Counted from the first letter of the stretch, positions 17,890 through 26,480 are shown. The stretch: DNA of 64,000 bases from Paracoccaceae bacterium (GCA_024742405.1 JANSYP010000003.1:62001-126000); one strand, 5' to 3'. Notes: generated by a model not told the origin, from the letters alone. Program-made: numbers and translations.

Positions 17890-18660
17890 TCAGGCGGTGA
17901 TGACATCCAGCCCCTTTTCGCGTGCGTCGCGCAGGAAGCTCGCGGGAGCGCCGGAATCGGTGATCAGCCGGTCGGCTTCGGGCAGCCCGACGATCCGGGC
18001 CGACGCAACATGGCCAACCTTGCTGTGGTCGGCGAGAAAGATCACTTCCTTGGCGGCCCGCACCATGGCCTTGGTCACTTCCGCCTCGGCCCAGGAGGCG
18101 TTGGTGAAGCCCCTGTCGAGGTCCACGCCGGAAGCGCTCAGAAGGCCGAGATCGGCATTGATCTCCTGCAAGAGCACGTCGCCGAGCGGTGCCACGAGCG
18201 AATTGACCTTGGAGCGCAGCGTGCCACCGGTGACGATCACCGACACGCCGGGATGCTCGCCAAGAATGCGCGCGACGTTGATGGAGTTCGTCGCGACAAC
18301 CAGATCCGTGATCGTGGGCGGCATGCGGGCTGCCAGAACCTCCGCCGTCGAGCCGCTGCTGAGAAAGATCGTCATCCCGTCATAAACCCGGTCGAGCGCT
18401 GCGCCGACAATGCGTTCCTTTTGCTTGAGATTTGGAGGCGTGGTGACGTCGGCGCTTGCGTCGTATCGACTTGTATAGACCGCCACCGCGCCGCCGCGCA
18501 CGCGACGTAGGAGTTGCGCCGCCTCCAGCCGCCCCAGATCCGCCCGGATCGTCACCGACGAGACGCCGAGTTCGTCCGATAATTGAGCAATCTCCACGCG
18601 CCCGCGATCCTGGAGGGTTGCGAGGATGTGATTCTGTCTTTCGATTGCTTTCGTTTCCAT
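17890..18660 (-). CDS. DeoR/GlpR-family transcriptional regulator
   Basis: A 256-residue regulator with an N-terminal DeoR winged helix-turn-helix (ILATLQDRGRVEIAQLSDEL, then VSSVTIRADLGRLEAAQLLR). A DeoRC sugar-phosphate sensor domain of the ISOCOT fold follows; visible parts are FLSSGSTAEVLAARM, VVATNSINVARIL and FLADHSKVG. Members usually repress sugar-catabolic operons and release DNA on binding a phosphosugar. It is divergent from the BtpA-SIS-PfkB operon. Two 10-bp repeats, CTTTCGATTG and CTTTCGTTTC, overlap its own first codons, suggesting autoregulation. A sensor for a phosphosugar fits the kinase in the operon. Confidence 0.9.
   Translation of the reverse strand: METKAIERQNHILATLQDRGRVEIAQLSDELGVSSVTIRADLGRLEAAQLLRRVRGGAVAVYTSRYDASADVTTPPNLKQKERIVGAALDRVYDGMTIFLSSGSTAEVLAARMPPTITDLVVATNSINVARILGEHPGVSVIVTGGTLRSKVNSLVAPLGDVLLQEINADLGLLSASGVDLDRGFTNASWAEAEVTKAMVRAAKEVIFLADHSKVGHVASARIVGLPEADRLITDSGAPASFLRDAREKGLDVITA
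18638..18657. promoter_or_regulatory. Candidate DeoR-family operator (10-bp direct repeats)
   Basis: CTTTCGATTG followed directly by CTTTCGTTTC lies across the first codons of the deoR gene and about 130 bp upstream of the BtpA gene. DeoR-family operators such as those of AgaR and GlpR consist of CTTTC-type repeats phased by about one helical turn (family knowledge). A related repeat occurs upstream of the convergent operon. Confidence 0.5.
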
Positions 18661-18787
18661 GTATTCCGTAAAACCGTAACCGGCACCGCCAAGTGTTTTG
18701 GCAGCCTAACGAATGCGTCCGGTCTGGCAATGAAATTGTCCGAGACCACCGGCTCCGAACGCTGTGAACGTGAGATTTGACAAATAG

Positions 18788-19552
18788 ATGAATGAAACCC
18801 GCGTTATCGCCGCCCTGCAAGTGCCCGCCTTTTGGATAACCGACGCCCGCCCCATGAGCTGGTACGAGGATTATGTAGTTTCGAATGCCCGTATCTTCGT
18901 GGAGAACGGAATATCCTCGATCAAGCTTCAGGACGAAACCACGGCCCCGGCGAACGCCGCGCCGCGCACCGTGGCACGCATGGCGCGGCTGGGCGCAGCG
19001 CTGAAGCGCGCTTTTCCGAAGCTCGATCTCGGGATCATATTGCAAGCCCATGATGCCGAAGCCGCACTCGCCGTCGCGGACGGGTGCGATGCGTCCTTCG
19101 TGCGCCTGAAGATCTTTGCCGGCGCGGCGATGAATGCCGACGGGCCGCGCGCAGCGCTCGGGCCCGCGGCGACGGCCTATCGCGATGCGATTGGGCGCAG
19201 GGACATCCGGATTCTGGCCGACGTCCATGACCGGACGGCCGTTCCGATGGCGCCGGTATCGAACGATGTCGCCGCCGAGTGGGCCGCCAAGCTCGGCGCA
19301 GATGCGCTCGTGATCACCGGCGCCAGCTTCGACGATACGCTAGAACGTATCACGGGCGTTCGGGCGCGCGGCCTGCGCACACCGGTCTGGATCGGCGGCG
19401 GCATCACGCAATCGAATGTGAAACGGGCGCTCGGCGCGGCCGAAGGCGTGATCGTGTCCTCGTCACTGCGCCGCGACGGGGCAGCGTCGGATGCGATGGA
19501 CCGGTGGGACGGCGCGCGGGTCCGTGCCTTCATGGACGAGGTTGTCCGATGA
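18788..19552 (+). CDS. BtpA/SgcQ-family TIM-barrel protein
   Basis: This 254-residue protein is a member of the BtpA family. Visible landmarks are SIKLQDETTAPANAAP, LDLGIILQAHDAEAALAVADG, FVRLKIFAGAAMNADG, ILADVHDRTAVPMAP, ADALVITGASFD and VWIGGGITQSNV, the last a phosphate-binding loop of a TIM barrel. BtpA was named for photosystem I biogenesis in cyanobacteria. Heterotroph homologues (SgcQ) sit in sugar operons with kinases and are suspected to be aldolases, phosphorylases or nucleosidases, without proof. Its place beside SIS and PfkB genes supports a catabolic role on a phosphosugar or N-glycoside. First gene of the plus-strand operon; overlaps the next start by ATGA. Confidence 0.85.
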   Translation: MNETRVIAALQVPAFWITDARPMSWYEDYVVSNARIFVENGISSIKLQDETTAPANAAPRTVARMARLGAALKRAFPKLDLGIILQAHDAEAALAVADGCDASFVRLKIFAGAAMNADGPRAALGPAATAYRDAIGRRDIRILADVHDRTAVPMAPVSNDVAAEWAAKLGADALVITGASFDDTLERITGVRARGLRTPVWIGGGITQSNVKRALGAAEGVIVSSSLRRDGAASDAMDRWDGARVRAFMDEVVR

Positions 19553-20715
19553 ATGCGCCGAGCTCGCCTTTGATTGATCCGGCCTCCGGCATCCCCGCGT
19601 CCGACCGGGAACTTGTCGCCCGGTTGACGCAGGCCGAGGCAGAGCTGATCTCGGGGCTGCCGAGTGACGATCCAAACGATCCCAAGCGGCGCAAGCGTGT
19701 GGGCCACACGGCCGAGGAAATCGAGGATCAGCCGCTCTGCATCTTGCGCACGTTGGCACAGAACGAGGCGGTGATGCCGCGGGTAGCCACCGCTCTTGCG
19801 GCACGCGCGCCGAAGCGGGTCGTGCTGACCGGCTGCGGTGACAGTCTGGCTTGCCATATCGGGCTGCGGAGTCTGTGGGAGCAGGCGACGGGACTGCCCT
19901 GCCTGCCGGTGCAAGCGCTGGAGCTGGCTTATTACCCCGGTGCGCTGATCGATGCACAAACGATCGTGCTCGGCCTGTCCTCTTCCGGCTCGACCCCACG
20001 GACGGTGGAGGCGATGCTGACCGCGCGCCAGCGCGGCGCGGCGACCGTCGCGCTCACGAACACCGTAGGCTCCGCGATGACGGACGTGGCAGATCATACG
20101 CTGATGATCTCTGCGGTGCGCAGAGGATGGCCGACGCAGGCCTCGACCGCGGCGATGGCGGCGGAGGCGCAGCTTGCCGCAGCGCTTGGCCAGGGCCTTG
20201 GCCGGCCCGATCTGCCGGCAGAACTCGGCACGGGCCGTCTCGCCGGGCATGTAGCACAGGCTCTTGCGGCCACGAAGGAACCGGCGCGCATCATCGGCAG
20301 GCGCCTCTCGGGCACGCCGCTGCTGCATCTGTGTGGCGCAGGGCCCGGCTATGCCGCGGCCAAATTCGGTGCGGCGAAAGTCAAGGAATGCGCTTCGGGC
20401 CATGCAATCGCTCACCGGCTGGAGGAGGTGCATCATTACACCTCCACCAAGCGCGGCGAGACGATGGTGGTGATCGCTCCGACCGGCCCCTCGCGCGCGC
20501 GCGCCGCCGACACCTTGCGGCAGGTGCGGGCCTGGGGCGGGCGCTCCATCGCAGTACTGAGCAAAGGAGACACGGCGCTCGGGGATCTTGCTGACGACGC
20601 GATCTTTCTGCCGCAGGTGCCAGAGGAGCTCGCCGCGCTCACCTTTACCACTCCGCTTCAGTACCTTGCCCTGCACATGGCGCTGGCGGAGTTCGACGGG
20701 TCCGACAATGCCTGA
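19549..20715 (+). CDS. Double SIS-domain protein (GlmS isomerase-domain/FrlB-like), copy 1
   Basis: A 388-residue protein with two sugar-isomerase (SIS) domains. The first has VLTGCGDSLACHIG and LGLSSSGSTPRTVEAMLTA, the second HLCGAGPGYAAAKFGAAKVKE and HRLEEVHHYTSTKRGETM. This arrangement is that of the GlmS isomerase half and of deglycases such as FrlB, which split phosphorylated Amadori compounds. There is no glutamine amidotransferase domain. I chose the ATG overlapping the BtpA stop; longer versions would only extend back into that gene. It probably acts on the phosphosugar made by the adjacent PfkB kinase. Amadori-type deglycase versus isomerase cannot be settled from sequence. Confidence 0.83.
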   Translation: MNAPSSPLIDPASGIPASDRELVARLTQAEAELISGLPSDDPNDPKRRKRVGHTAEEIEDQPLCILRTLAQNEAVMPRVATALAARAPKRVVLTGCGDSLACHIGLRSLWEQATGLPCLPVQALELAYYPGALIDAQTIVLGLSSSGSTPRTVEAMLTARQRGAATVALTNTVGSAMTDVADHTLMISAVRRGWPTQASTAAMAAEAQLAAALGQGLGRPDLPAELGTGRLAGHVAQALAATKEPARIIGRRLSGTPLLHLCGAGPGYAAAKFGAAKVKECASGHAIAHRLEEVHHYTSTKRGETMVVIAPTGPSRARAADTLRQVRAWGGRSIAVLSKGDTALGDLADDAIFLPQVPEELAALTFTTPLQYLALHMALAEFDGSDNA

Positions 20716-21682
20716 TACGATGGAGCGTCCGGCTCTTTTGTGCCTTGGCAACCTGACAATCGACGATGTCGTGCTGCCCGATGGCAGTGCGCGTCCAGGC
20801 TGCATTGGTGGTGATGCGCTCTATGCGGTGCTCGCAGCACGGCCGTGGGAGCCTACGGCACAGATGGTGGCCCCCGTAGGCTACAACCTACCCGCGAGCG
20901 TGTCGGATGGCATCACGCGCGCCGGCCTTGCCACGGATGGTCTGCCCCAACGCGACCGCCCCACCCTGCACAACAAGGTCGTCTATGACGCCCGTGGCGG
21001 TCGGGACTGGACCCTCTACAACGAAGAGAGCGATTTCTCCGATCTCTCGCCCCGGCCTGACGACATACCGGCAGGCTATAGAGGGGCGAACTGGGCGCTG
21101 GTCTCGGCCATGGCGCTGGAGGCACAGGAAGCTCTGGTCCCGTTCTTTGCAATGGAAACTTCGACCACCACCGCACTCGATCCGCAGGAGGACTATATCG
21201 CCGGCAACGAGGCTCGGTTGGAAGCTTTGATCCGCGCCGTCGATATCTTCCTGCCCAGCGAAGAGGAGGTGACCCGCCTGACCGCCCTCACGGACTGGTC
21301 CGTCGCCGCACGTTACTTTGCCCGGCTGGGACCGAAGACGGTGGTGATCAAACGCGGCGCAGCGGGGGTGCTGGTCTATGATGCGACGCAGGATGCAGAG
21401 TTTCACGTGCCGCCCTGCGATGGCGCGGCGGTCGTCGACACGACCGGGGCGGGCGACAGCTTTTGCGGCGCTTTCATGGCCGCCATCGCCGCGCATCCAC
21501 CCGAAATCGCCGCTCTCGCCGGGGCGGCAGCGGCATCCTTTACTGTCGCAGGATACGGCGCGGCGCCGCTGCTTGAGACACCCGCAGACGACATCAGCGC
21601 GCGGTTCGAGGCGTGGCGCGCGCGCAGCAGTTTTCGTGAGGACGCGCCGGGACGGTTCGTTCTGACCGAGGCGCCCGCATGA
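20708..21682 (+). CDS. PfkB-family carbohydrate kinase
   Basis: A 324-residue ribokinase-fold enzyme starting at the ATG that overlaps the SIS gene end by 8 bp. It has LCLGNLTIDDVVLPDG and the GGDALYAVLAA glycine motif near the N-terminus, plus TVVIKRGAAGVLVYD. The C-terminal PfkB signature VVDTTGAGDSFCGAFMAA holds the anion hole and catalytic aspartate. The substrate is unknown. FrlD-type kinases that phosphorylate fructosamines and pseudouridine kinases belong to the same family. Between an SIS protein and an amidohydrolase it most likely phosphorylates the sugar part of a glycosylated nitrogen compound (inference). Confidence 0.87.
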   Translation: MPDTMERPALLCLGNLTIDDVVLPDGSARPGCIGGDALYAVLAARPWEPTAQMVAPVGYNLPASVSDGITRAGLATDGLPQRDRPTLHNKVVYDARGGRDWTLYNEESDFSDLSPRPDDIPAGYRGANWALVSAMALEAQEALVPFFAMETSTTTALDPQEDYIAGNEARLEALIRAVDIFLPSEEEVTRLTALTDWSVAARYFARLGPKTVVIKRGAAGVLVYDATQDAEFHVPPCDGAAVVDTTGAGDSFCGAFMAAIAAHPPEIAALAGAAAASFTVAGYGAAPLLETPADDISARFEAWRARSSFREDAPGRFVLTEAPA

Positions 21683-23229
21683 CGGATGTGCTGATCTCGG
21701 GCGATCGGATCCTCGAAGTGTTCGACGGGGACACACCGATCCTGCACGAAAACGCCGCCATTCTGGTCCGCGATGGCCATGTCGCCGAAATCGGGCCGGC
21801 CGACGCTCTGGCGTGCGCACACCCGCAAGCCGTGCGGCACGGCGGGCCCGGCCATGTCGTGATCCCCGGTCTGATCAACGCGCATCACCATGTCGGGCTG
21901 ACCCCGTTCCAGCTCGGCTCTCCCGATCATCCGCTGGAGCTATGGTTTGCCTCCCGCCTCGGGCTGCGCGCCATTGATCCCCGCCTCGACACACTCTATT
22001 CCGCATTAGAGATGGTCGCCTCCGGCGTGACCTGCGTGCAGCATCTGCACAGCCGCGCGCCGGGCGGGGTCGAGGGGCTGCAGAGCACCTCGGCCGCGAT
22101 CCTCGGCGCTTATGACGAGATCGGGATGCGGGTGTCGTTCTCCATGGCGATCCGGGATCAGAACCGCCTGGCATACGAGGATGACGGCGCGTTTCTAAGG
22201 CGTCTACCAGAGGCGCTGCGCCCCGCGCTGAAGGCGTATTTCGATGCCTACACCGTGCCGCTGGAGGCCCAGCTGGAGCTGACCGATGCGCTCCTCAAAC
22301 TGGCGGCGGGGCGCGACCGGCAACGTATCCAGCTTGCCCCGTCAAACCTGCACTGGCTAAGCGACACCGCGCTTGAAGCCGTGGCGGAACTGTCTGAGGC
22401 GCGGGACATGGCGATGCACGCCCATCTGCTCGAGACGCCCTACCAATGGGCCTATGCGCTGGAACGCACCGGCGGCTCGCCCATTGCCCATCTTGCCGAG
22501 CGGGGGCTGCTGACCGAACGGTTGACGATCGGCCACGGCGTGTGGATGAGCCAGGGCGACATCGAGACCTGCGCCGAGGCAGGCTGCGCGCTCTGTCACA
22601 ACTGCAGCTCGAACCTGAGGCTGAAGAGCGGGATCGCGCCGGTGAACCGGTTCCTCGCGGCAGGGGTCCCCGTCGCTCTCGGGATCGACGAGGCAGGCAT
22701 CAACGACGACCGGGACATGCTGCAGGAGATGCGGCTGACCAAGCATATGCACCGCGAGCCCGGTATCGACGCGCCCGCCCCGAGCGCGGAGCAAGTGCTG
22801 CGGATGGCAACGGCCCATGGCGCGCGCACGACCCCGTTCGGCGCCCGGATCGGCGCGCTGACGGTGGGAGCAGCAGCCGACGCGGTGATCCTCGACTGGT
22901 CGCGGCTGACCTTTCCCTACCAGGATCCGTCGCGCAGCCTTGCAGAGATACTGATCCACCGTGCGAGGCCGCAGGCCATTCATGCCGTGCTGGTCGGCGG
23001 CGAGGTGATCCTGAAGGAGGGACGTTTCACCCGCCTCGACCGGGGCACCGTGATGGACGAGATCGCCGAAGCACTCGCCGCACCCCCCGATGCGGACACA
23101 CGCGCGCGCGCCGAACTGGGGGAGGCCGTGATGCCCTTCGTGCGCGATGCCTACGCCGGATACGCCTTGCCCCAGGGCGCGCCGCATTACCGGCAGAGCT
23201 GCAATCACTGGCCGGGAGAGGCGCAATGA
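21679..23229 (+). CDS. Amidohydrolase of the ATZ/TRZ (deaminase-like) group
   Basis: A 516-residue metal-dependent hydrolase. Metal-site motifs are visible in order: LINAHHHVGLTP (HxH), MHAHLLETPYQWAY, LTIGHGVWM and VALGIDEAGINDDRDM (aspartate). The beta-sandwich part contains GALTVGAAADAVILDW. Relatives deaminate or dechlorinate nitrogen heterocycles (guanine, methylthioadenosine, triazines) or open cyclic amides. It overlaps its neighbours by ATGA on both sides. Together with two PuuE-like hydrolases it points to a substrate with a cyclic amide, ureide or purine/pyrimidine-like ring. Exact chemistry cannot be told from the sequence. Confidence 0.87.
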   Translation: MTDVLISGDRILEVFDGDTPILHENAAILVRDGHVAEIGPADALACAHPQAVRHGGPGHVVIPGLINAHHHVGLTPFQLGSPDHPLELWFASRLGLRAIDPRLDTLYSALEMVASGVTCVQHLHSRAPGGVEGLQSTSAAILGAYDEIGMRVSFSMAIRDQNRLAYEDDGAFLRRLPEALRPALKAYFDAYTVPLEAQLELTDALLKLAAGRDRQRIQLAPSNLHWLSDTALEAVAELSEARDMAMHAHLLETPYQWAYALERTGGSPIAHLAERGLLTERLTIGHGVWMSQGDIETCAEAGCALCHNCSSNLRLKSGIAPVNRFLAAGVPVALGIDEAGINDDRDMLQEMRLTKHMHREPGIDAPAPSAEQVLRMATAHGARTTPFGARIGALTVGAAADAVILDWSRLTFPYQDPSRSLAEILIHRARPQAIHAVLVGGEVILKEGRFTRLDRGTVMDEIAEALAAPPDADTRARAELGEAVMPFVRDAYAGYALPQGAPHYRQSCNHWPGEAQ

Positions 23230-24107
23230 CCCGCGATCTGCGCGGCTACGGGGCCACGCCGCCCGAGATCACCTGGCCCGGCGGTGCGCGCGTTGCCGTT
23301 TCGCTGGTGGTCAATGTCGAAGAAGGGGCGGAGCTGTCTCTGCTGGACGGAGACGAGCGCAACGAGAGCATCTACGAGGCGCGCGAAGAGGTGGTCGGCG
23401 CCGCGGATCCCTGCATGACCAGCCATTTCGGCTATGGCCCAAGGCGCGGCTATTGGCGGATCGCGGAGACCCTGGCCACGCACGGGGTGCCGGCCACCTT
23501 CTCCACCTGCGGGCGGGCGGCCGCGGCGACGCCCTGGCTGATCCGGGACGCGGTTGCCCGCGGTCACGAAATCTCGTGCCATGGATGGCGGTGGGAACGG
23601 CATGCAGGGATGGACGAAGCGACCGAGCGCGCGGTGATCGCCCGCACCCACACCATGTTGACCGAAATCGCCGGAACGCCGCCGGTCGGCTGGCACACGC
23701 GGTCCGCAGCGACGGTAAACACCCGCCGTTTGCTCATAGAGCATGGCGGGTTTCGCTACGACTCCGACGCCTATGACGACGATCTGCCTTACATCGCGGC
23801 GGGATCAGACGCGCCCCACGTGATCCTGCCCTATGCGTTCGACACGAACGACATGCGGTTTCAACCCGGCGGCGGGTTTGTGACCGGCGAGGATTTCGCG
23901 CGCTACTGCTTGGCCGCCTATGACCGCCTGGCATGGGAGGGTCGCGGCGCCCTGCTCTCGGTCGGCCTGCATCTTCGGATCATCGGCAAGCCGGCCCGCA
24001 TCCATGGGCTGGAACTGTTCCTGGACGGAGTCGCGGCGCGCGGAGGCGCCTGGTTCGCCACGCGCGCCCAGATCGCAGAGCAGTGGCGTCAGCTCACCGA
24101 CGCATGA
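23226..24107 (+). CDS. PuuE-like polysaccharide-deacetylase-fold hydrolase (allantoinase-type), copy 1
   Basis: A 293-residue protein matching the PuuE branch of NodB/CE4 enzymes rather than true polysaccharide deacetylases. It opens DLRGYGATPPEITWPGGARV and has the PuuE-type NVEEGAE motif, then ISCHGWRWE, VGWHTRSAATVNTRRLL, YDSDAYDDDLPYI and LPYAFDTNDMRF. PuuE hydrolyses allantoin without a separate metal-binding TFDD motif (family knowledge). I set the start at the ATG overlapping the amidohydrolase stop. Last gene of the plus operon, its 3' end overlaps that of the convergent racemase-fold gene by 19 bp. Substrate: probably a cyclic ureide, hydantoin or imide. Confidence 0.85.
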   Translation: MTRDLRGYGATPPEITWPGGARVAVSLVVNVEEGAELSLLDGDERNESIYEAREEVVGAADPCMTSHFGYGPRRGYWRIAETLATHGVPATFSTCGRAAAATPWLIRDAVARGHEISCHGWRWERHAGMDEATERAVIARTHTMLTEIAGTPPVGWHTRSAATVNTRRLLIEHGGFRYDSDAYDDDLPYIAAGSDAPHVILPYAFDTNDMRFQPGGGFVTGEDFARYCLAAYDRLAWEGRGALLSVGLHLRIIGKPARIHGLELFLDGVAARGGAWFATRAQIAEQWRQLTDA

Positions 24108-24742
24108 GCCACTAGCCGCGCGACATGCAGCGCGGCCTCGGACACCGGCTCGATCAGGGGCACGGGGCTGTCATCGGACAGGTCCCGCGCAACCAACGCA
24201 AGGGGGCCGCCACCGATCACTACGGCATCGGCGCCGTCCGCGGCACATCTCGCGACCGCCGCGCCCATCGCGTCACGCAGGCGCACCGGATTGCCCATCA
24301 CGGCCAGCGGGTCGCCTGCCGTCACACGCACGGAAACCAACGCATCGGCCAGACCGTAAGCCGCGGCGCGGGCACGAATGGGGTCTTCCAACGCCGGCGT
24401 GGTCGTGGCCACCGAAAACCGCCGTCCGCCGGTTGCTGCCGCAAGCATGCCCGCCTCGGCGATCCCTACCACCGGGCAGACAAGCCGGCCGCGCAGCGCA
24501 TCCCGTCCGGGATCGCCGAAGGCCGCGACAATGACCGCGGCCACATTCGGCGAAACGCGGTGGGCGGCGACAGCCAGCGCGGCGCGCTGAAGAGCCTGCG
24601 GCGTGGTGATGACATTGGCCTGCCCATGCATCGTGGCGCCCTGCACAGTCAGATCGGCACAGGCCGCCGCCGCGATCGCGACCATGGTCTGCGTCGTCGC
24701 GTGGTTGCCATTCGGATTGATGAGCAGAACCCTCGCGCTCAC
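24089..24742 (-). CDS. Asp/Glu/hydantoin racemase-fold protein lacking both catalytic cysteines
   Basis: A 217-residue member of the aspartate/hydantoin racemase superfamily, starting at a GTG that overlaps the upstream deacetylase-type gene. The family opening VLLINPNGNHATTQTM and FGDPG block are present. The first catalytic cysteine (CFGDPG in hydantoin racemase) is Ala74. The second (LGCAGM) is replaced by IGGGPL around residues 176-181, where Gly178 stands in the Cys position. It is therefore unlikely to be a two-cysteine racemase. It may be a decarboxylase-, isomerase- or hydrolase-type relative. Last gene of the minus operon. Confidence 0.8.
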   Translation of the reverse strand: MSARVLLINPNGNHATTQTMVAIAAAACADLTVQGATMHGQANVITTPQALQRAALAVAAHRVSPNVAAVIVAAFGDPGRDALRGRLVCPVVGIAEAGMLAAATGGRRFSVATTTPALEDPIRARAAAYGLADALVSVRVTAGDPLAVMGNPVRLRDAMGAAVARCAADGADAVVIGGGPLALVARDLSDDSPVPLIEPVSEAALHVARLVAHASVS

Positions 24743-25632
24743 ACCACAGCCTCGCGAAAGGCGCTGGCAATCTCGCGCCGCGGTGCTACCCAAACCCGGG
24801 GCCCGAACACATCGAGCATCGCCAGTGTGTCACGAAACGCTCCGAAGCGGGCCGGCCGACCGCAGATGCGCAGGTGAAACCCGATATTGAAGAGCGATGT
24901 CCGCCCCCGCTCTGCCTCTTCCAGCAGAGTAATCAGACCGGCGGACACGTAGTCCACCATCTCCTCGGCACGCACGAAGCCGTTGGGGTGAAAGAATTTC
25001 ATGTCGTTGCTGTCGAGCGCGTAGGGCAGAACCAGCAGATCGGGATGGTCGGGATCGTTGTAAGGCATGTCGTCATCGAAGGCGTTCGAGCTGTAGGTGT
25101 ATCCCAGTTCTGACAGCAGGCTCCGCGTCCAGATGCTTTCACTACCCCGGCAAAAGAACCCCGCCGGCGGGATGCCCGCGGCCGTCCGAAGGACCGCGCC
25201 GCAGCGCACCAGGTCGGCCCGCTCCTCGGCGCGCGTGGCGTAGTCCGCATGGGGCCGCCAGCGCCAGCCGTGGCAGGCCAGCTCATGCCCGCGCCGCGCA
25301 ACCTCGGCCGCCGCTTCGGGCGCCCGCTCCACTGCGCGGCCGCAGCAGAAAAACGTCGCGCGCTGCTCGAACCGATCCAATGCATCGAGCATCCGCCAGA
25401 GGCCCGCGCGCATCCCGTAGGCAAAGATCTGTTCCTGCCCGATGTCGCGCGTGCCTTCGGCAACGACGCTCAGCACCTCGCCCATCTGTTCGCTCACCGG
25501 ATCGCCATCGCCGACCTGCAACTCAGCGCCTTCCTCGAAATTGACGACGATCGACACGGCCACGCGGGCTCCGTTGGGCCAGACGATCTGCGGCGGCTGC
25601 CCGCCATAGCCACGCAAATCCCGGTCGGTCAC
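24739..25632 (-). CDS. PuuE-like polysaccharide-deacetylase-fold hydrolase, copy 2
   Basis: A 297-residue paralogue of the enzyme on the other strand, with the same opening (DRDLRGYGGQPPQIVWPNG), VVNFEEGAELQVGDGD, GHELACHGWRWRPH, YSSNAFDDDMPYNDPD and LPYALDSNDMKFF. Differences in the substrate loop (FFCRGSESIWTRSLLSELG instead of VGWHTRSAATVNTRR) suggest a related but distinct substrate or step. It overlaps both neighbours (ABC permease and racemase-fold gene) by 4 bp. Encoding one PuuE-type hydrolase per convergent operon implies two ring-opening or amide-cleaving steps, or two stereoisomers. Confidence 0.84.
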   Translation of the reverse strand: MTDRDLRGYGGQPPQIVWPNGARVAVSIVVNFEEGAELQVGDGDPVSEQMGEVLSVVAEGTRDIGQEQIFAYGMRAGLWRMLDALDRFEQRATFFCCGRAVERAPEAAAEVARRGHELACHGWRWRPHADYATRAEERADLVRCGAVLRTAAGIPPAGFFCRGSESIWTRSLLSELGYTYSSNAFDDDMPYNDPDHPDLLVLPYALDSNDMKFFHPNGFVRAEEMVDYVSAGLITLLEEAERGRTSLFNIGFHLRICGRPARFGAFRDTLAMLDVFGPRVWVAPRREIASAFREAVV

Positions 25633-26480
25633 TTCGCCAGCCGCTCCAGCCCGATGGTGCGCCCCAACACCAGCATCACCACGAATGCGAGCAGGATCTC
25701 CAGGCTCGACAGGGCGGCCACCATCGGGCTGCTGTCGAACTGCACCAGGTTATAGAGTTCCACTGCGAGCGGCCGCGCGCGCGGCGACGCCGTGAAGAGC
25801 GCGACCGTCAGGTTGTCGAAGGACTCGATGAAGACAAACGCCGCGCCGGCCACGATGGCGGGCACGATCTGGCGCAAGGTGATCTGTACGAAAGTCCGCT
25901 TCTTGGTTGCCCCCAACGAGAGAGAAGCCTCCTCCAACGCAGGGTTCAGAAGCTGCAACTGCGCCATCACCAACCGGACCGCGAAGGGCAGGCAAAAAAC
26001 GGTCAGGCCAAGCACCAGCATCAGATCCGACTGCCGAAAGGAGATGTAGGCGCCGAAGAACAGCAGAGCCACGCCGATCACCATGCCCGGGATCATCTGC
26101 GGTGCCACGATCAGAGCGCCCGCGAAAGTCTTGCCCGGATAGCGACCGCGCACGAGAGAGAACGCCGCCGGCACCGCAAGCAGGAGCGCGATCGTTGTCG
26201 ACCAGAGCGAGATCCGCAGGCTGGTGACCGCGGATTCCACGATCTGCTGGCGCGAAAACAGATCCGCATACCATTCGAAGGTGAAGCCTTGGGGCGGGAA
26301 GGTGATGTAGGCCGTCTCGGTAAAGGAGATCATTACCACGATCAGGCTCGGCGCGATCAAGAGCAACAGGGCGAACCCGGCCAATGTCCAGATCACGAAG
26401 AAACCCAGCCGATCCGCCCAGACGGACGCCAGAGCCGGTCCACGCGCCCCGCGCGCCGGTGCGACATCCGCGTCCATCAT
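25629..26480 (-). CDS. ABC transporter permease, PotC-like
   Basis: A 283-residue inner-membrane permease with six predicted helices and the cytoplasmic EAA loop LNPALEEASLSLGATKKRTFVQI, which couples to the ATPase. It falls in the spermidine/putrescine-iron-thiamine permease group (AfuB/PotC-like). The N-terminus carries about 20 cytoplasmic residues before the first helix. It pairs with the upstream PotB-like permease, overlapping it by ATGA, and belongs to a full importer with ATPase and binding protein in the same operon. Confidence 0.88.
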   Translation of the reverse strand: MMDADVAPARGARGPALASVWADRLGFFVIWTLAGFALLLLIAPSLIVVMISFTETAYITFPPQGFTFEWYADLFSRQQIVESAVTSLRISLWSTTIALLLAVPAAFSLVRGRYPGKTFAGALIVAPQMIPGMVIGVALLFFGAYISFRQSDLMLVLGLTVFCLPFAVRLVMAQLQLLNPALEEASLSLGATKKRTFVQITLRQIVPAIVAGAAFVFIESFDNLTVALFTASPRARPLAVELYNLVQFDSSPMVAALSSLEILLAFVVMLVLGRTIGLERLAK

